This document shows, one piece after another, positions 33,838 to 42,572 of a stretch of DNA of 64,000 bases. The stretch is taken from NCBI RefSeq assembly GCF_001507435.1, contig NZ_LMWH01000037.1:62001-126000 (forward strand), given 5' to 3'. The stretch is from Streptomyces sp. NRRL F-5122 (GTDB lineage: Bacteria > Actinomycetota > Actinomycetes > Streptomycetales > Streptomycetaceae). The translations under genes and the position numbers were made by a program. The notes beneath the pieces were generated by a model that was given only the letters and a program-made list of their open reading frames with translations, did not search any database and had not been told where the DNA came from. How positions within the stretch are numbered: the first letter of the stretch is position 1; every line of letters starts with the position of its first letter.

Positions 33838-35271
33838 TCAGTCGCGTGCGCCCCGCGCACCGTGCGACCCGCCCGCCTCTCCGTACGGCAGACGCGAGGC
33901 CACGGGGGTCGCGTCCAGCCGGGCGGTGATGACGAGGGTGCCCTCATCGATCTGGTAGTCGAGGGGCAGTCCGAGACCGCGCATCGCGGCGACCATGCCG
34001 GTGTTGGACGCCTGGGTGACCGCGTAGACGTTCTCGCAGCCCGCCTCGACCGCCATCGTCACCAGCCGGCCGAGGAGTTCGGTGCCGATGCCGCGCCGCT
34101 GCCAGGCGTCCTCGACGAGCAGCGCGACCTCCGTCTCGTCGCCGTCCCACAGCAGGTGTCCGAGGCCCACGATGCGGCCCGACGTCGTCTGCACCGCGAG
34201 GGTCCGGCCGAACCGCGGGCTGAGCAGGTGCCTGAGGTAGCGGTCCGCGTCCCCGACCGGCCCGTGGTAGCGCATGCCGAGCGTGCGCGCCGAGCACCGC
34301 TCGTGCATCTCCTTCGCCGCCTGGAGGTCCGAGGCGTCGGCCCGCCGTACGGTGATGGACTTGCCCTCGGGCAGCGTGAGCACGTCCTGGCTGCGGGGGA
34401 TGCGCGGTCCGAGCCGGGCGTCCAGCTCGACCAGCGCCCGCGCCCGCGCGAACTCCGTGGGCGTGAACGGCAGATACGGCCGCTCCACCGTGATCACCCC
34501 TCCCTCCGGCGCGCGCAGCCGCATCACCGTGTCCTCGAGGATTCCCTCGACGGGGACGTCGTCCTCCGCGCGGCCGGAGGCGGGGGAAACGGCAGGCAGC
34601 GAGCGGATGGTGCAGCGTCCGAGCAACTGCCGCAACGCCAGTGGGAGTTCGGCCGCGTCCAGCGCGGTGCGTGTGGCCAGTCCCAGTACCCGGGTCGGGG
34701 CGTCGACCAGGTCGTGCGCGTCGGCCCGCTCGATCCAGGTGCCGGTACCGCCCGCCGACGCGACGACCCGCGTGATGCCGGTCGCTTCCAGCTCCGCCGG
34801 GGCCCGCAGCAGGAACTCGTCGACCGTGCCCTGTGCCAGCGGGTGCGTCTGCAGACTGAGGATGTCGATCCGGAGGGAGGCCAGCGCCGTGCACAGGCTG
34901 GCCAGCGAGCCCGGTTCGTCGCGCACCGTCGTCCGCATCCGCCACAGCGCGGTGGAGGTTGCGGCCGTGTCGGTCCCGGACGGCCCGGCCTGCCGCTCCA
35001 TGGCGGGGGGCCGGGCGCCGGTATCGCTCACGGGCGGTGCATGACCGTGGCGGCGTGCCCACCATGTGTGGAATCCGGCCGTCGCGACCAGGGCCGCCGC
35101 GGACAGGCCGAGGAGAGCGGGTCCGTCGGGTCCGTGCCCGACGAGGTTGGCTACCGCGTCGGCGACCGCGACCGCGGTGAACAGGGCGGCGAGCTCGATG
35201 ACGTCCCGTCGCCAGTGGTGCACGGGGCGGCCGTGCCTGGCTCGCCTCACATCAGACATGTCTGGAGTCAT
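33838..35271 (-). CDS. Membrane-anchored ACT-like / GNAT fusion protein
   Basis: 477 aa from the ATG at 35271 (ATG 35259 also possible). Two hydrophobic segments at about residues 25-75, an ACT-like region at about 115-180 (VRDEPGSLASLCTALASLRI, DILSLQTHPL), a linker domain, and a GNAT acetyltransferase domain at about 325-455 with QRRGIGTELLGRL as the acetyl-CoA loop. An amino-acid-sensing ACT domain joined to an acetyltransferase suggests ligand-controlled acetylation. Target unknown. The upstream 280 bp is unusually AT-rich. Confidence 0.82.
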   Translation of the reverse strand: MTPDMSDVRRARHGRPVHHWRRDVIELAALFTAVAVADAVANLVGHGPDGPALLGLSAAALVATAGFHTWWARRHGHAPPVSDTGARPPAMERQAGPSGTDTAATSTALWRMRTTVRDEPGSLASLCTALASLRIDILSLQTHPLAQGTVDEFLLRAPAELEATGITRVVASAGGTGTWIERADAHDLVDAPTRVLGLATRTALDAAELPLALRQLLGRCTIRSLPAVSPASGRAEDDVPVEGILEDTVMRLRAPEGGVITVERPYLPFTPTEFARARALVELDARLGPRIPRSQDVLTLPEGKSITVRRADASDLQAAKEMHERCSARTLGMRYHGPVGDADRYLRHLLSPRFGRTLAVQTTSGRIVGLGHLLWDGDETEVALLVEDAWQRRGIGTELLGRLVTMAVEAGCENVYAVTQASNTGMVAAMRGLGLPLDYQIDEGTLVITARLDATPVASRLPYGEAGGSHGARGARD

Positions 35272-35409
35272 GCAATCACTGTGAAGGAAGGGTGTTGCGT
35301 GATCACGAACGTTGTGTGTCTGATGGGTAAAGTATGCTTCTGTCCTTTTTGTTGTTCTCTTGGTCATGGCATGGAACACAGGTCCCCGCGGCAGTGTGTC
35401 CGCCCGCAA

Positions 35410-35442
35410 GCCGCGCACCGGGGGATGACTCCGGTGCGCGGC
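35410..35442 (-). terminator. Terminator downstream of phoD
   Basis: Perfect 12-bp arms (35410-35421 / 35431-35442), loop of 9, about 110 bases past the phoD stop. Confidence 0.6.
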
Positions 35443-35554
35443 GCGGTGACCGAGGGTACGCGAGCCGGCGGCCGAACGTGGAACCGGCAGCCGCGGTGCG
35501 GCGTCTCCGCCGCTCCGCGGCTCGCTCCCTCAAGTCGCCTTCGACAGGGGAGAG

Positions 35555-37141
35555 TTACTGACCCACGCGGCCCGGCTGCAACACCTGGGTGAACAGCACG
35601 GTGCCGTCCTGCTCACGCAGCCGGACGGTCAGTTCCCCGCTGCCCCCGTCGATGTCGACCTCGCCGAAGAACTGGAAGCCGCCTGCCGGGGAGACGTTCG
35701 AGTCCGTGGGTGCCTTCACGAACACCCGCTCGGGGCCGAATGTGCCGTCGAGTGCGCTCGCCGGGAAGGCACCGGCGTTGAGCGGCCCGGACACGAACTC
35801 CCAGAAGGGCTCGAAGTCGGTGAACGCGGCACGCGAGGGGTGGTAGTGCTGCGCCGAGGTGTGGTGGACGTCCGCGGTCAGCCACACCGTGCCGGTGATC
35901 CGCCGGTGCTTGATGAAGCGAAGCAGTTCGGCGATCTGCAGTTCGCGGCCGAGCGGCGCGCCCGGGTCGCCCTGCGCCACCGCCTCGATGTTCGGCAGGC
36001 CCTCCGTGGTGTCCGGCACGACGAGCCCGATGGGCATGTCCGCGGCGATCACCTTCCACACCGCGCGGGACCGGGACAGCTCCCGCTTGAGCCACTCCAA
36101 CTGCTCGGTCCCGAGGATGCCCTGCGGGTCGACGGCCTGGTCGTCGGGCGAGTTGGCGTTGCGGTAGGTGCGCATGTCCAGGACGAAGACATCGAGCAGC
36201 GGACCGTGCCGCATGACCCGGTACACGCGGCCGTGGCGGTCCTGCGGCTGGAGCGTCGAGAGGGGGAAGTACTCGCTGAACGCGCGCCGGGCGCGGGCCG
36301 CGAGCACGTCGATGCTCTTCTCGGTGTAGCGGGGGTCCGCGGAGGTGATGACCTCGCCCGGGTACCAGTTGTTTCGGACCTCGTGGTCGTCCCACTGGAT
36401 GATCGACGGCACCTGGGCGTTGAACCGCCTGAGGTTCTCGTCCAGCAGGTTGTAGCGGAAGTTGCCGCGGTACTCGGCCAGGGTCTCGGCCACCTTGGAC
36501 TTCTCCTCGGTGGTGATGTTCCGCCAGGCGCTGCCGTCGGGCAGGGCCTGGGTGGCGGAGAGAGGGCCGTCGGCGTAGATGTTGTCGCCGCTGCACAGGA
36601 AGAAGTCGGGTTCGAGCTTCGCCATCGCCTTGTAGATGGTGTAGCCGCCGAGGTCGGGGTTGATGCCCCAGCCCTGGCCCGCCAGGTCGCCCGACCACAG
36701 GAAGCGCACTCCTTGGCGGCGCCCGAGCGGCGTCGTGCGGAAGGTGCCCCTGACGGGTTCGCCGGTGCGGCGCGGGTCGTCCGGATCCGCCAGCAGCACG
36801 CGGTAGTGGATCTGTTCACCCGCGGGCAGCCCGTGCAGCCGTGTGGTGCCCGTGAAGTCGGTGCCGGCGCCCAGCAGCGGGCCGTGCCATCTGCGCGGAT
36901 TGCGGAACGACTCGGTCGCGGCGGTCTCGACGATCATCCGGGCCGGGCGGTCGGAGCGCACCCAGACGAGACCGGAGTCCGCGGTCACGTCACCGGTCTG
37001 GACACCCCATCCTGCCTTCGGGCGTCCCGACAGGGCGAACGCCGGTGCCGCGCCGAGCGCGGCGGGCAGGGTCAGGGCCGCCGAGGCGGCCAGGGAGCCG
37101 CGCAGCACGCTGCGGCGACCGGGCGTGGGACGGTGTGACAT
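35555..37141 (-). CDS. phoD: PhoD-type alkaline phosphatase/phosphodiesterase, Tat-exported
   Basis: 528 aa, ATG at 37141 with TGGAGGCG upstream. Tat signal with twin Arg at residues 9-10 (RRSVLRG) and an Ala-rich h-region. PhoD N-terminal domain (~40-140), then metallophosphatase motifs LWSGDLAGQG, CSGDNIYADGP, QWDDHEVRNNW, ADMPIG and LTADVHHTSA. Releases phosphate from organic phosphoesters outside the cell; PhoD genes in Streptomyces are typically PhoP-controlled. A direct repeat lies ~65 bp upstream. Confidence 0.93.
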   Translation of the reverse strand: MSHRPTPGRRSVLRGSLAASAALTLPAALGAAPAFALSGRPKAGWGVQTGDVTADSGLVWVRSDRPARMIVETAATESFRNPRRWHGPLLGAGTDFTGTTRLHGLPAGEQIHYRVLLADPDDPRRTGEPVRGTFRTTPLGRRQGVRFLWSGDLAGQGWGINPDLGGYTIYKAMAKLEPDFFLCSGDNIYADGPLSATQALPDGSAWRNITTEEKSKVAETLAEYRGNFRYNLLDENLRRFNAQVPSIIQWDDHEVRNNWYPGEVITSADPRYTEKSIDVLAARARRAFSEYFPLSTLQPQDRHGRVYRVMRHGPLLDVFVLDMRTYRNANSPDDQAVDPQGILGTEQLEWLKRELSRSRAVWKVIAADMPIGLVVPDTTEGLPNIEAVAQGDPGAPLGRELQIAELLRFIKHRRITGTVWLTADVHHTSAQHYHPSRAAFTDFEPFWEFVSGPLNAGAFPASALDGTFGPERVFVKAPTDSNVSPAGGFQFFGEVDIDGGSGELTVRLREQDGTVLFTQVLQPGRVGQ

Positions 37142-37202
37142 GAAGCGCCTCCAGGTTCGGTTCCGGGCGATGGGCACTGCCACAACTACTCGTGTGCCGC
37201 AG

Positions 37203-37226
37203 CGCACATGGAAACCGCACATGAAC
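37203..37226 (-). promoter_or_regulatory. Direct repeat upstream of phoD
   Basis: CGCACATG occurs at 37203-37210 and 37216-37223, a 13-bp period. On the minus strand the first unit reads GTTCATGTGCGG, resembling one half of a PHO box (GTTCA core), but the period differs from the usual 11 bp. Confidence 0.35.
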
Positions 37227-37425
37227 AACTGACCGCCGTGACACGGGGACCACAGAGTGCGTGAGGCGTCCCGAGCAGGTGAAGGACGGCGGTGCGCACG
37301 GCGCTCGTCAGGGGTCCGCACAGGTGTCCCCGAGGGCGCCCGCGGCAGCCCGAGTCGCCTTGGGAGCAGGCGTGTCGGGGGCGGCGCACCAGTCGCGCGA
37401 CCGTGCGGCACGCGGACCGGTACGG

Positions 37426-38256
37426 TCAGCGGCTGCCGTCCAGGATGACCCGCGCCACCAGTGCCGGATCGTCGTTCATCGGCACGTGCCCGCAGCCGGG
37501 CAGTCGCACGAGCCGGGCCCTGGGGATGATCTGCTTGGCGCGGACACCCTGACGGCGCACCAGGAGACGGTCCTTGGTGCCCCACGCCACGGTGACGGGC
37601 AGACCGGGCAGGTCCTGGGTGAACCGGACGGAGGCGCCCGCCCGGAGCGTGGCGGCAAAACCCTCGGCGCCGGCCAGCGCCAGCGTCTCGGCTACCACGG
37701 CCTCGGGTGAACGGCGGCCGGGGCGGGCGTAGATGGAACTGGTGAGCACGGTGCGGCCGGCCGCCGTGCGCGACAGCCGCTCCACGACCGGCAGCGGGAT
37801 CCGCTGCGCCGTGTGGCGCATGGCGAGCAGAACCGCGAACGCGTACCGCCGCTCCGCCGGGGTCCAGAACCCGGCCGGGGAGAAGGCGGTGACGGACCGT
37901 GCGAGCTTCTCGCGACCCAGTTCCAGGGCCAGCAGACCCCCCAGGGAATTGCCCGCAACGTGCGGACGGTCGACGTCGAGCGCCCGGCACAGCGAACCGA
38001 GCGCGGGCACCACGGTCGAGAGGTCGTACGCGAGTCCGTCCGGCAGGGCCGGGGACGCACCGAAGCCGGGGAGGTCGACGGCGATCACGTCGCGTTCGGT
38101 CGCCAGGATGTCCACCACCGGGTCCCAGGCCTGACGGTGATGGCCGATCCCGTGCAGCAGGAGCAAGGGTTCGCCGGATCCCACGCGTGCATAGGAGACG
38201 GTCACGGTCCGCGGGCCGTGCGGAGAGGTGACGCTGAAGGAGACCGTGGCGGGCAT
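37426..38256 (-). CDS. Alpha/beta hydrolase
   Basis: 276 aa, ATG at 38256 with GAGGAGCAG upstream. Oxyanion loop LLLHGIGHHRQAWD, nucleophile elbow GNSLGG (Ser), acid in WGTKDRLL and His in GCGHVPMNDDP. Cytoplasmic. Diverges from the ECF41 sigma factor, so it may be a target. Substrate unknown. Confidence 0.88.
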   Translation of the reverse strand: MPATVSFSVTSPHGPRTVTVSYARVGSGEPLLLLHGIGHHRQAWDPVVDILATERDVIAVDLPGFGASPALPDGLAYDLSTVVPALGSLCRALDVDRPHVAGNSLGGLLALELGREKLARSVTAFSPAGFWTPAERRYAFAVLLAMRHTAQRIPLPVVERLSRTAAGRTVLTSSIYARPGRRSPEAVVAETLALAGAEGFAATLRAGASVRFTQDLPGLPVTVAWGTKDRLLVRRQGVRAKQIIPRARLVRLPGCGHVPMNDDPALVARVILDGSR

Positions 38257-38437
38257 ACTGCTGCTCCTCGTCCGATACACGCCGGAGAACGTTGACCTAG
38301 ACAGCCTGTCAGCAACTGCTACCGGCGGGTAGCCCCCGATCGGGGTGAACCCCTGCCGCGCGGCGGCCCGTTGACTGTGTCGTGTCCGACAGTTGCGTCA
38401 CCTGGACAGGGCGGAGCGGGTCGGATGGGATGGAGCG

Positions 38438-39322
38438 GTGACCACCGACGCCGCGACCGAGGTTTTCGAAGAGCATCGCCCCGTACTGATGGGTGTCGCC
38501 TATCGCATGCTCGGCCGGGTGAGTGACGCCGAGGACGTGGTCCAGGAGGCGTGGCTGCGCTGGTCCCGCGCCGACCGCGACGCCGTGCGCGCGCCGCGCG
38601 GCTACCTGGTGCGCATCACGACCCGGCTGGCGGTCGACCGGTTGCGTCAGGCCCAGGCACGCAAGGAGTCCTACGTCGGTCCCTGGCTGCCCGAGCCGTA
38701 TGCCACCGACTTCGGCGACGCCGTGCCGGACACGGCGGAGCGGGCCGTACTCACCGACTCCGTCTCGCTCGCCGTCCTGGTCGTCCTGGAGTCCCTGTCA
38801 CCGCTGGAGCGTGCGGTGTTCGTGCTCAGGGAGGCCTTCGGCTACCCCTTCGCGGACATCGCCGCCACCCTGGACCGCAGTGAGGCCGCGGTGCGCCAAC
38901 TCGCCATCCGGGCCCGCAGGCACGTCGACGAGCGGCGGCCGCGCTACGAAGTCGACCAGGCCGAACGGCGCGATCTGACCGAGCGGTTCCTCGCCGCGTC
39001 GGTCGAGGGCGATCTGGACGGGCTGCTGCGGCTGCTGGCCCCGGACGTCCGTCTGGTCGGGGACAGCGGGGGCCGCACCAAGGCGCCGCTGCGGGTCCTG
39101 GAGAGCGCCGACAAGGTCGCCAGGTTCATGGCCGGTGTGGCCGCCAAGGGCATCGAGGACGTGTCGTTCCGATTCCCGGAGCTCAACGGTGGCACGGCCC
39201 TGCTCGTCCTTTCGGGCGGCAAGCCGGACACCGTCCTCCAGGTGGACGTCGTGGACGGGCTCATCCAGTGCATCTACATCATGCGCAACCCGGACAAGCT
39301 GGGATCCCTGTCCGTCGGCTAG
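38438..39322 (+). CDS. ECF41-type RNA polymerase sigma factor (SigJ-like)
   Basis: 294 aa from a GTG at 38438. Sigma-2 region (HRPVLMGVAYRMLGRVSDAE, VVQEAWLRW), sigma-4 region (LSPLERAVFVLREAFGYPFA, AAVRQLAIRARRHVDERRP) and the C-terminal SnoaL-like extension. The linker motif WLPEP, GGRTKAP and the final NPDKL motif are all present, which define ECF41. The extension replaces a separate anti-sigma factor. The usual carboxymuconolactone-decarboxylase or oxidoreductase partner is not adjacent; a divergent alpha/beta hydrolase is. Confidence 0.92.
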   Translation: MTTDAATEVFEEHRPVLMGVAYRMLGRVSDAEDVVQEAWLRWSRADRDAVRAPRGYLVRITTRLAVDRLRQAQARKESYVGPWLPEPYATDFGDAVPDTAERAVLTDSVSLAVLVVLESLSPLERAVFVLREAFGYPFADIAATLDRSEAAVRQLAIRARRHVDERRPRYEVDQAERRDLTERFLAASVEGDLDGLLRLLAPDVRLVGDSGGRTKAPLRVLESADKVARFMAGVAAKGIEDVSFRFPELNGGTALLVLSGGKPDTVLQVDVVDGLIQCIYIMRNPDKLGSLSVG

Positions 39323-39466
39323 CCGTGGTACGGACGGACCCGTAGCCCCGCTTCATGAACGTCTTCCGAACCGGGGTCGCGCTGTCATGTCACCGGCGGC
39401 GTCCATCGCGAACGCCGTGTGAACGCTCTGCGGTGCGGACCCTATGCGGTGCGTAAGGGATCGAGG

Positions 39467-39482
39467 ATTGGTCTTGACCAAG
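39467..39482. promoter_or_regulatory. dre-like GntR/HutC operator
   Basis: TTGGTC-TT-GACCAA (39468-39481), close to the DasR dre core TGGTC-TA-GACCA. It overlaps the -35 element of the adjacent GntR gene. Confidence 0.65.
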
Positions 39483-39502
39483 GGTGGGGGCCGCCCTATG
39501 GT
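39474..39502 (+). promoter_or_regulatory. Sigma-70-like promoter of the GntR gene
   Basis: -35 TTGACC (39474-39479), 17-bp spacer, -10 TATGGT (39497-39502), 77 bases before the GTG start. Confidence 0.65.
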
Positions 39503-39578
39503 CGCAGAGAAGTGCAACAACCTTTAATAAACAAGGGCGCTTAAACGCCGGCGCGCCACGGCGATTGCGGAGGACAGG

Positions 39579-40340
39579 GTGGGGACCACGCAGCTGGAAA
39601 CGGTGCCGGAGCCTAAGTACTGGCACCTCAAGACCGTACTCACCGAAGCGCTCGACTCCGAGTTCTCCGTGGGCGAGATCCTGCCCAACGAGCGGGACCT
39701 CGCGGCCCGCTTCGGAGTCGCCCGCGCCACCCTCCGCCAGGCGCTCGAACAGCTCGAACTGGAGGGCCGGCTGCAGCGCCGCCGCGGTGTGGGCACCACC
39801 GTCGCACCGCCCCGCATGGGCGTGGCCGTGGGCTCCGAGCAGCACACCTGGCCGGGTGCGGCGGACGACGCCTGGAAGCCCACCGACTGCACCCTGGCGG
39901 TCGCGCCCCCCGCCGTGGCGGACCTCCTGGAGACCGACCGTGACGAGGACGTGCACACGGTGCGCCGTTCCCGGGTCAGCCACGGGCAGCCCGTCGCGGC
40001 CGAGCTGATCTACGTCCCCGAGTCCTCGGTGCCCGACCTCTCCGCGATAGACGCACCTTCGGGCCCGGCGCGGGCGCGTGCGCTGCTCCGGGAGCTGCAG
40101 CACCTCGAGTTCGAGGGCCAGGAGCAGTCCGTGGAGCTGGGTTCGGTCAGTGCCGAGGACGCGAGGGAGCTCGACCGGCTGCCCGGTGCCCCCGTCCTCG
40201 TCGTCACCACCCGCTTCTACGCGGACGCACGCACCGCGGCGGTCTCCGTCGCCACCTACCGTGCGGACACCTGCCGCCTGACCTTCGGAGCCACCGGCGG
40301 TGTGGAGATCCACCACGACCCGGAGCGCCGCGCCTCCTGA
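39579..40340 (+). CDS. GntR family (HutC/UTRA-type) regulator
   Basis: 253 aa from a GTG at 39579 with GGAGGACAGG upstream. Winged HTH at ~12-80 (LPNERDLAARFGVARATLRQ, RRRGVGTTVA) followed by a UTRA-like effector domain. UTRA ligands are often phosphosugars. The dre-like palindrome on its own promoter points to autoregulation or control by DasR. Converges on a ROK gene across a 21-bp stem. Confidence 0.87.
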   Translation: MGTTQLETVPEPKYWHLKTVLTEALDSEFSVGEILPNERDLAARFGVARATLRQALEQLELEGRLQRRRGVGTTVAPPRMGVAVGSEQHTWPGAADDAWKPTDCTLAVAPPAVADLLETDRDEDVHTVRRSRVSHGQPVAAELIYVPESSVPDLSAIDAPSGPARARALLRELQHLEFEGQEQSVELGSVSAEDARELDRLPGAPVLVVTTRFYADARTAAVSVATYRADTCRLTFGATGGVEIHHDPERRAS

Positions 40341-40398
40341 CCGCCCCGCCCGGTGCCCGTGACCCCACCACGGTCCACCGGCCCTCCCAGGGCCTGCG

Positions 40399-40444
40399 TA
40401 CGACGTCGCGCCCCGGACCCATCGGTCCGGGGCGCGACGTCGTA
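40399..40444. terminator. 21-bp perfect-stem bidirectional terminator
   Basis: 40399-40419 pairs without mismatch to 40424-40444 around a CATC loop, between the converging GntR and ROK genes. The longest perfect hairpin I noted in the window. Confidence 0.92.
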
Positions 40445-40472
40445 AGCGCGCCGTGCGGCCACGCGGCCTGGC

Positions 40473-41630
40473 TCAGCGCCGTGCCGTCACGGTGCCCTCC
40501 ACCGCGAACAACTGCTCCTCCACGTGGTCGAGCGCCAGCCGTAGTGCTCCGGTCGCCACGGCGGCCTCGCCCAGCTGCGAAAGGGTGACCTTCGGGGGGC
40601 GCAGGCAGTAGCGGGCCAGCTCGTTCCGCAGCGGGGCGAGCACGCCGTCCAGACCCGCCGCCCAGCCGCCGATGACGACCAGTTCGGGGTCGAGTGCCAG
40701 GACGAGCGCCGCCACGTCGTGCACGAGCCGCTGTATGAAGCGGTCCACGGCGGCGCGGGCGCGCTGGTCGCCCTCCCTGGCGAGCGCGAAGACGTCCGCG
40801 ACCTGTTGCTCGTCCAGCGGATGCAGCGGCTGGTCCGTGGTCGACAGCAGTGTCTCCGGAGTCGCCTCGCGGCCCAGCAGGTGCAGCGCCCCGATCTCGC
40901 CGGCCGCCCCGCCGAAGCCGCGGTGCAGCCGGCCGCCGATGAGCGCACCGGCGCCCGGACTCAGCCCGGCCAGCACGAACACGATGTCGTCGGACTCGGT
41001 GGCCGCACCCTTCCAATGCTCCGCGACGGTCGCCGCGTTGGCGTCGTTCTCGACCAGCACCGGGCACTTGAATGAACGGCTGAGCCGATCGCCGAGCTTC
41101 AACCCGGTCCACCCGGGCAGCGCCGTGCCGAGCCGGACGGTCCCGTCGGCCTCCACGATCCCGGGACTGCCCACGCCGACCGCGCGCAGCGAGTCGCGCG
41201 CCACGCCCGCCCGGCGCAGCAGCTCGGCCACCGTGCTCCGCAGCCGCTCCAGGCGTTCGTCAGCCGGCGCCGTCTCGGAGATCTCCTTGGACAGGGTGCC
41301 GAGCTCCCGGCCGTCGAGATCGGCGAGGACCGAGGTCACCCGGTGCGCGCCCACGTCGATGCCCAGCAGATGGCCTGCCTCCGCCCGGAAGCGGAAGGTC
41401 CGCGCGGGCCGTCCCTGACGCCGGGCGGCGCCCTCCTCGGCCGCCTGTTCCACCACCAGCCCGCCCTCGATCAGACCCTCGACGACGCCCTCCACGGTCG
41501 GCCGGGAGAGCCCCGTCACCCGTGTGATCTCGGTGAGGGTCGCGCGGTCCGTGGCGCGCAGCGCATGCAGCACCACCGCCGAGTTGATCCTTCTCAGCAG
41601 AGAGGGGTCCCCGCCGGTCAGCCGCCCCAA
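40473..41630 (-). CDS. ROK family transcriptional regulator
   Basis: 385 aa from a TTG at 41630 with GGGAGG upstream. N-terminal HTH at ~10-65 (INSAVVLHALRATDRATLTE, GLSRPTVEGVVEGLIEGG) and a ROK domain with LLGIDVGAHRVTSVLADLDG and LVENDANAATVAEHW. The zinc-binding CxCGxxGC motif of sugar-kinase-type ROK proteins is missing (GALHLLGREATPETLL occupies that place), so kinase activity is unlikely. Probably a sugar-responsive repressor. Confidence 0.88.
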   Translation of the reverse strand: MGRLTGGDPSLLRRINSAVVLHALRATDRATLTEITRVTGLSRPTVEGVVEGLIEGGLVVEQAAEEGAARRQGRPARTFRFRAEAGHLLGIDVGAHRVTSVLADLDGRELGTLSKEISETAPADERLERLRSTVAELLRRAGVARDSLRAVGVGSPGIVEADGTVRLGTALPGWTGLKLGDRLSRSFKCPVLVENDANAATVAEHWKGAATESDDIVFVLAGLSPGAGALIGGRLHRGFGGAAGEIGALHLLGREATPETLLSTTDQPLHPLDEQQVADVFALAREGDQRARAAVDRFIQRLVHDVAALVLALDPELVVIGGWAAGLDGVLAPLRNELARYCLRPPKVTLSQLGEAAVATGALRLALDHVEEQLFAVEGTVTARR

Positions 41631-42124
41631 CGTCCGTCCTCCCAGCTCGTGCGCGTGTTGGGCGGATCGTACTCGGCGTCGCGCACACCCGCGAGGGCCA
41701 GGCACCAAACGAGCGGAGCGACCTTCCGGGCACGCCGCACATCACGGGCGAGCCGGGCCCGCGGCCACGGTCGTATCAGCCCGGTACGACGAAGGCGGAC
41801 CCGTGGACCGAGATCACGGCCTGCGTGCGGTCGCGGGCCACCGACGGCGTTTTCACGCGCCTGCTACGGCTTCACCGGCTCCGTGCCGACAACCGGATGT
41901 GCGGCCGTCTGCGGGTCCGGCAGGCCGCGTGCCAACGGCCGCGCCTCCGCCTCCCGATCGGCCGGTGCCACGCCCGACGCACCGCCTCCGGGGCCCGCGC
42001 CTTGCCCGTGCCGCCGTACGCCGCGGCCGCCAGGACGCCCGACCCATCGGGGAGCCGAACGAACGGAACCCGCAAGGTGGCTGACTCCCCGCCAATTGTC
42101 AGTGACGACTGCTGTACTGGACGT
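41631..42124. other. 494-bp stretch without a convincing gene
   Basis: Leader of the ROK gene and upstream of the 147-aa gene. Short open frames on both strands have no domain-like content or ribosome sites; no hairpin or repeat stands out. Confidence 0.5.
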
Positions 42125-42568
42125 ATGACCATCGACCAGCACCTGGCCACGATCGACCTGCTGCGCGCGCGGGAGTTCCCGGCGCGGAGCGGTGCGTCGG
42201 ACGTGGGCTTCGGGGGCCCGGGGTTCCACATCGCCCCGTTGGCGGTGAGCGCCGGTGTCGGTACGGGTGACGGCGCGGAGCGGGAGCGCTGGGCGGAGGA
42301 CCTCGACGCCTGGAAGGAGGCCATCGCCCAGCGGCTGGACGACCGTTGGGGGGAGGGACTGCGCTGGTGGTCACTGACCGTCGGCGTCCGCAAGGCACGC
42401 GGCGAGGAGATACCGGAGCCCTGGGCGACACTCGGCGACCTCGTGGACGAGCTGTATCTGTGGCGGCCGGACGGCACCGGCCGATGGGTGGCCCTCGGCG
42501 TGGCCGAGCGCGACGGGGCGGACGAGATAAGGCTGCTGGCCGCCGTCACGGACCGGGACCCGCCCTGA
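42125..42568 (+). CDS. Conserved-looking protein of unknown function
   Basis: 147 aa, ATG start, strong Streptomyces codon use. Acidic soluble protein with GFGGPGFHIAPLAVSAGVG, a Trp-rich middle (DRWGEGLRWWSLTVGVR) and DELYLWRPDGTGRWVALGVAERD. No membrane segment or known motif seen. Converges on the glycosylase gene with a 4-base gap. Confidence 0.75.
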   Translation: MTIDQHLATIDLLRAREFPARSGASDVGFGGPGFHIAPLAVSAGVGTGDGAERERWAEDLDAWKEAIAQRLDDRWGEGLRWWSLTVGVRKARGEEIPEPWATLGDLVDELYLWRPDGTGRWVALGVAERDGADEIRLLAAVTDRDPP

Positions 42569-42572
42569 TCCG

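Noticed and set aside
38371..38399. ECF41 autoregulatory promoter before the sigma gene
   Set aside because: TGTC and CGTC elements exist (38378, 38396) but the spacing is too short.
41740..42095. Possible gene between ROK and the 147-aa gene
   Set aside because: Frames on both strands are Arg/Ala/Pro-rich without ribosome sites or motifs.
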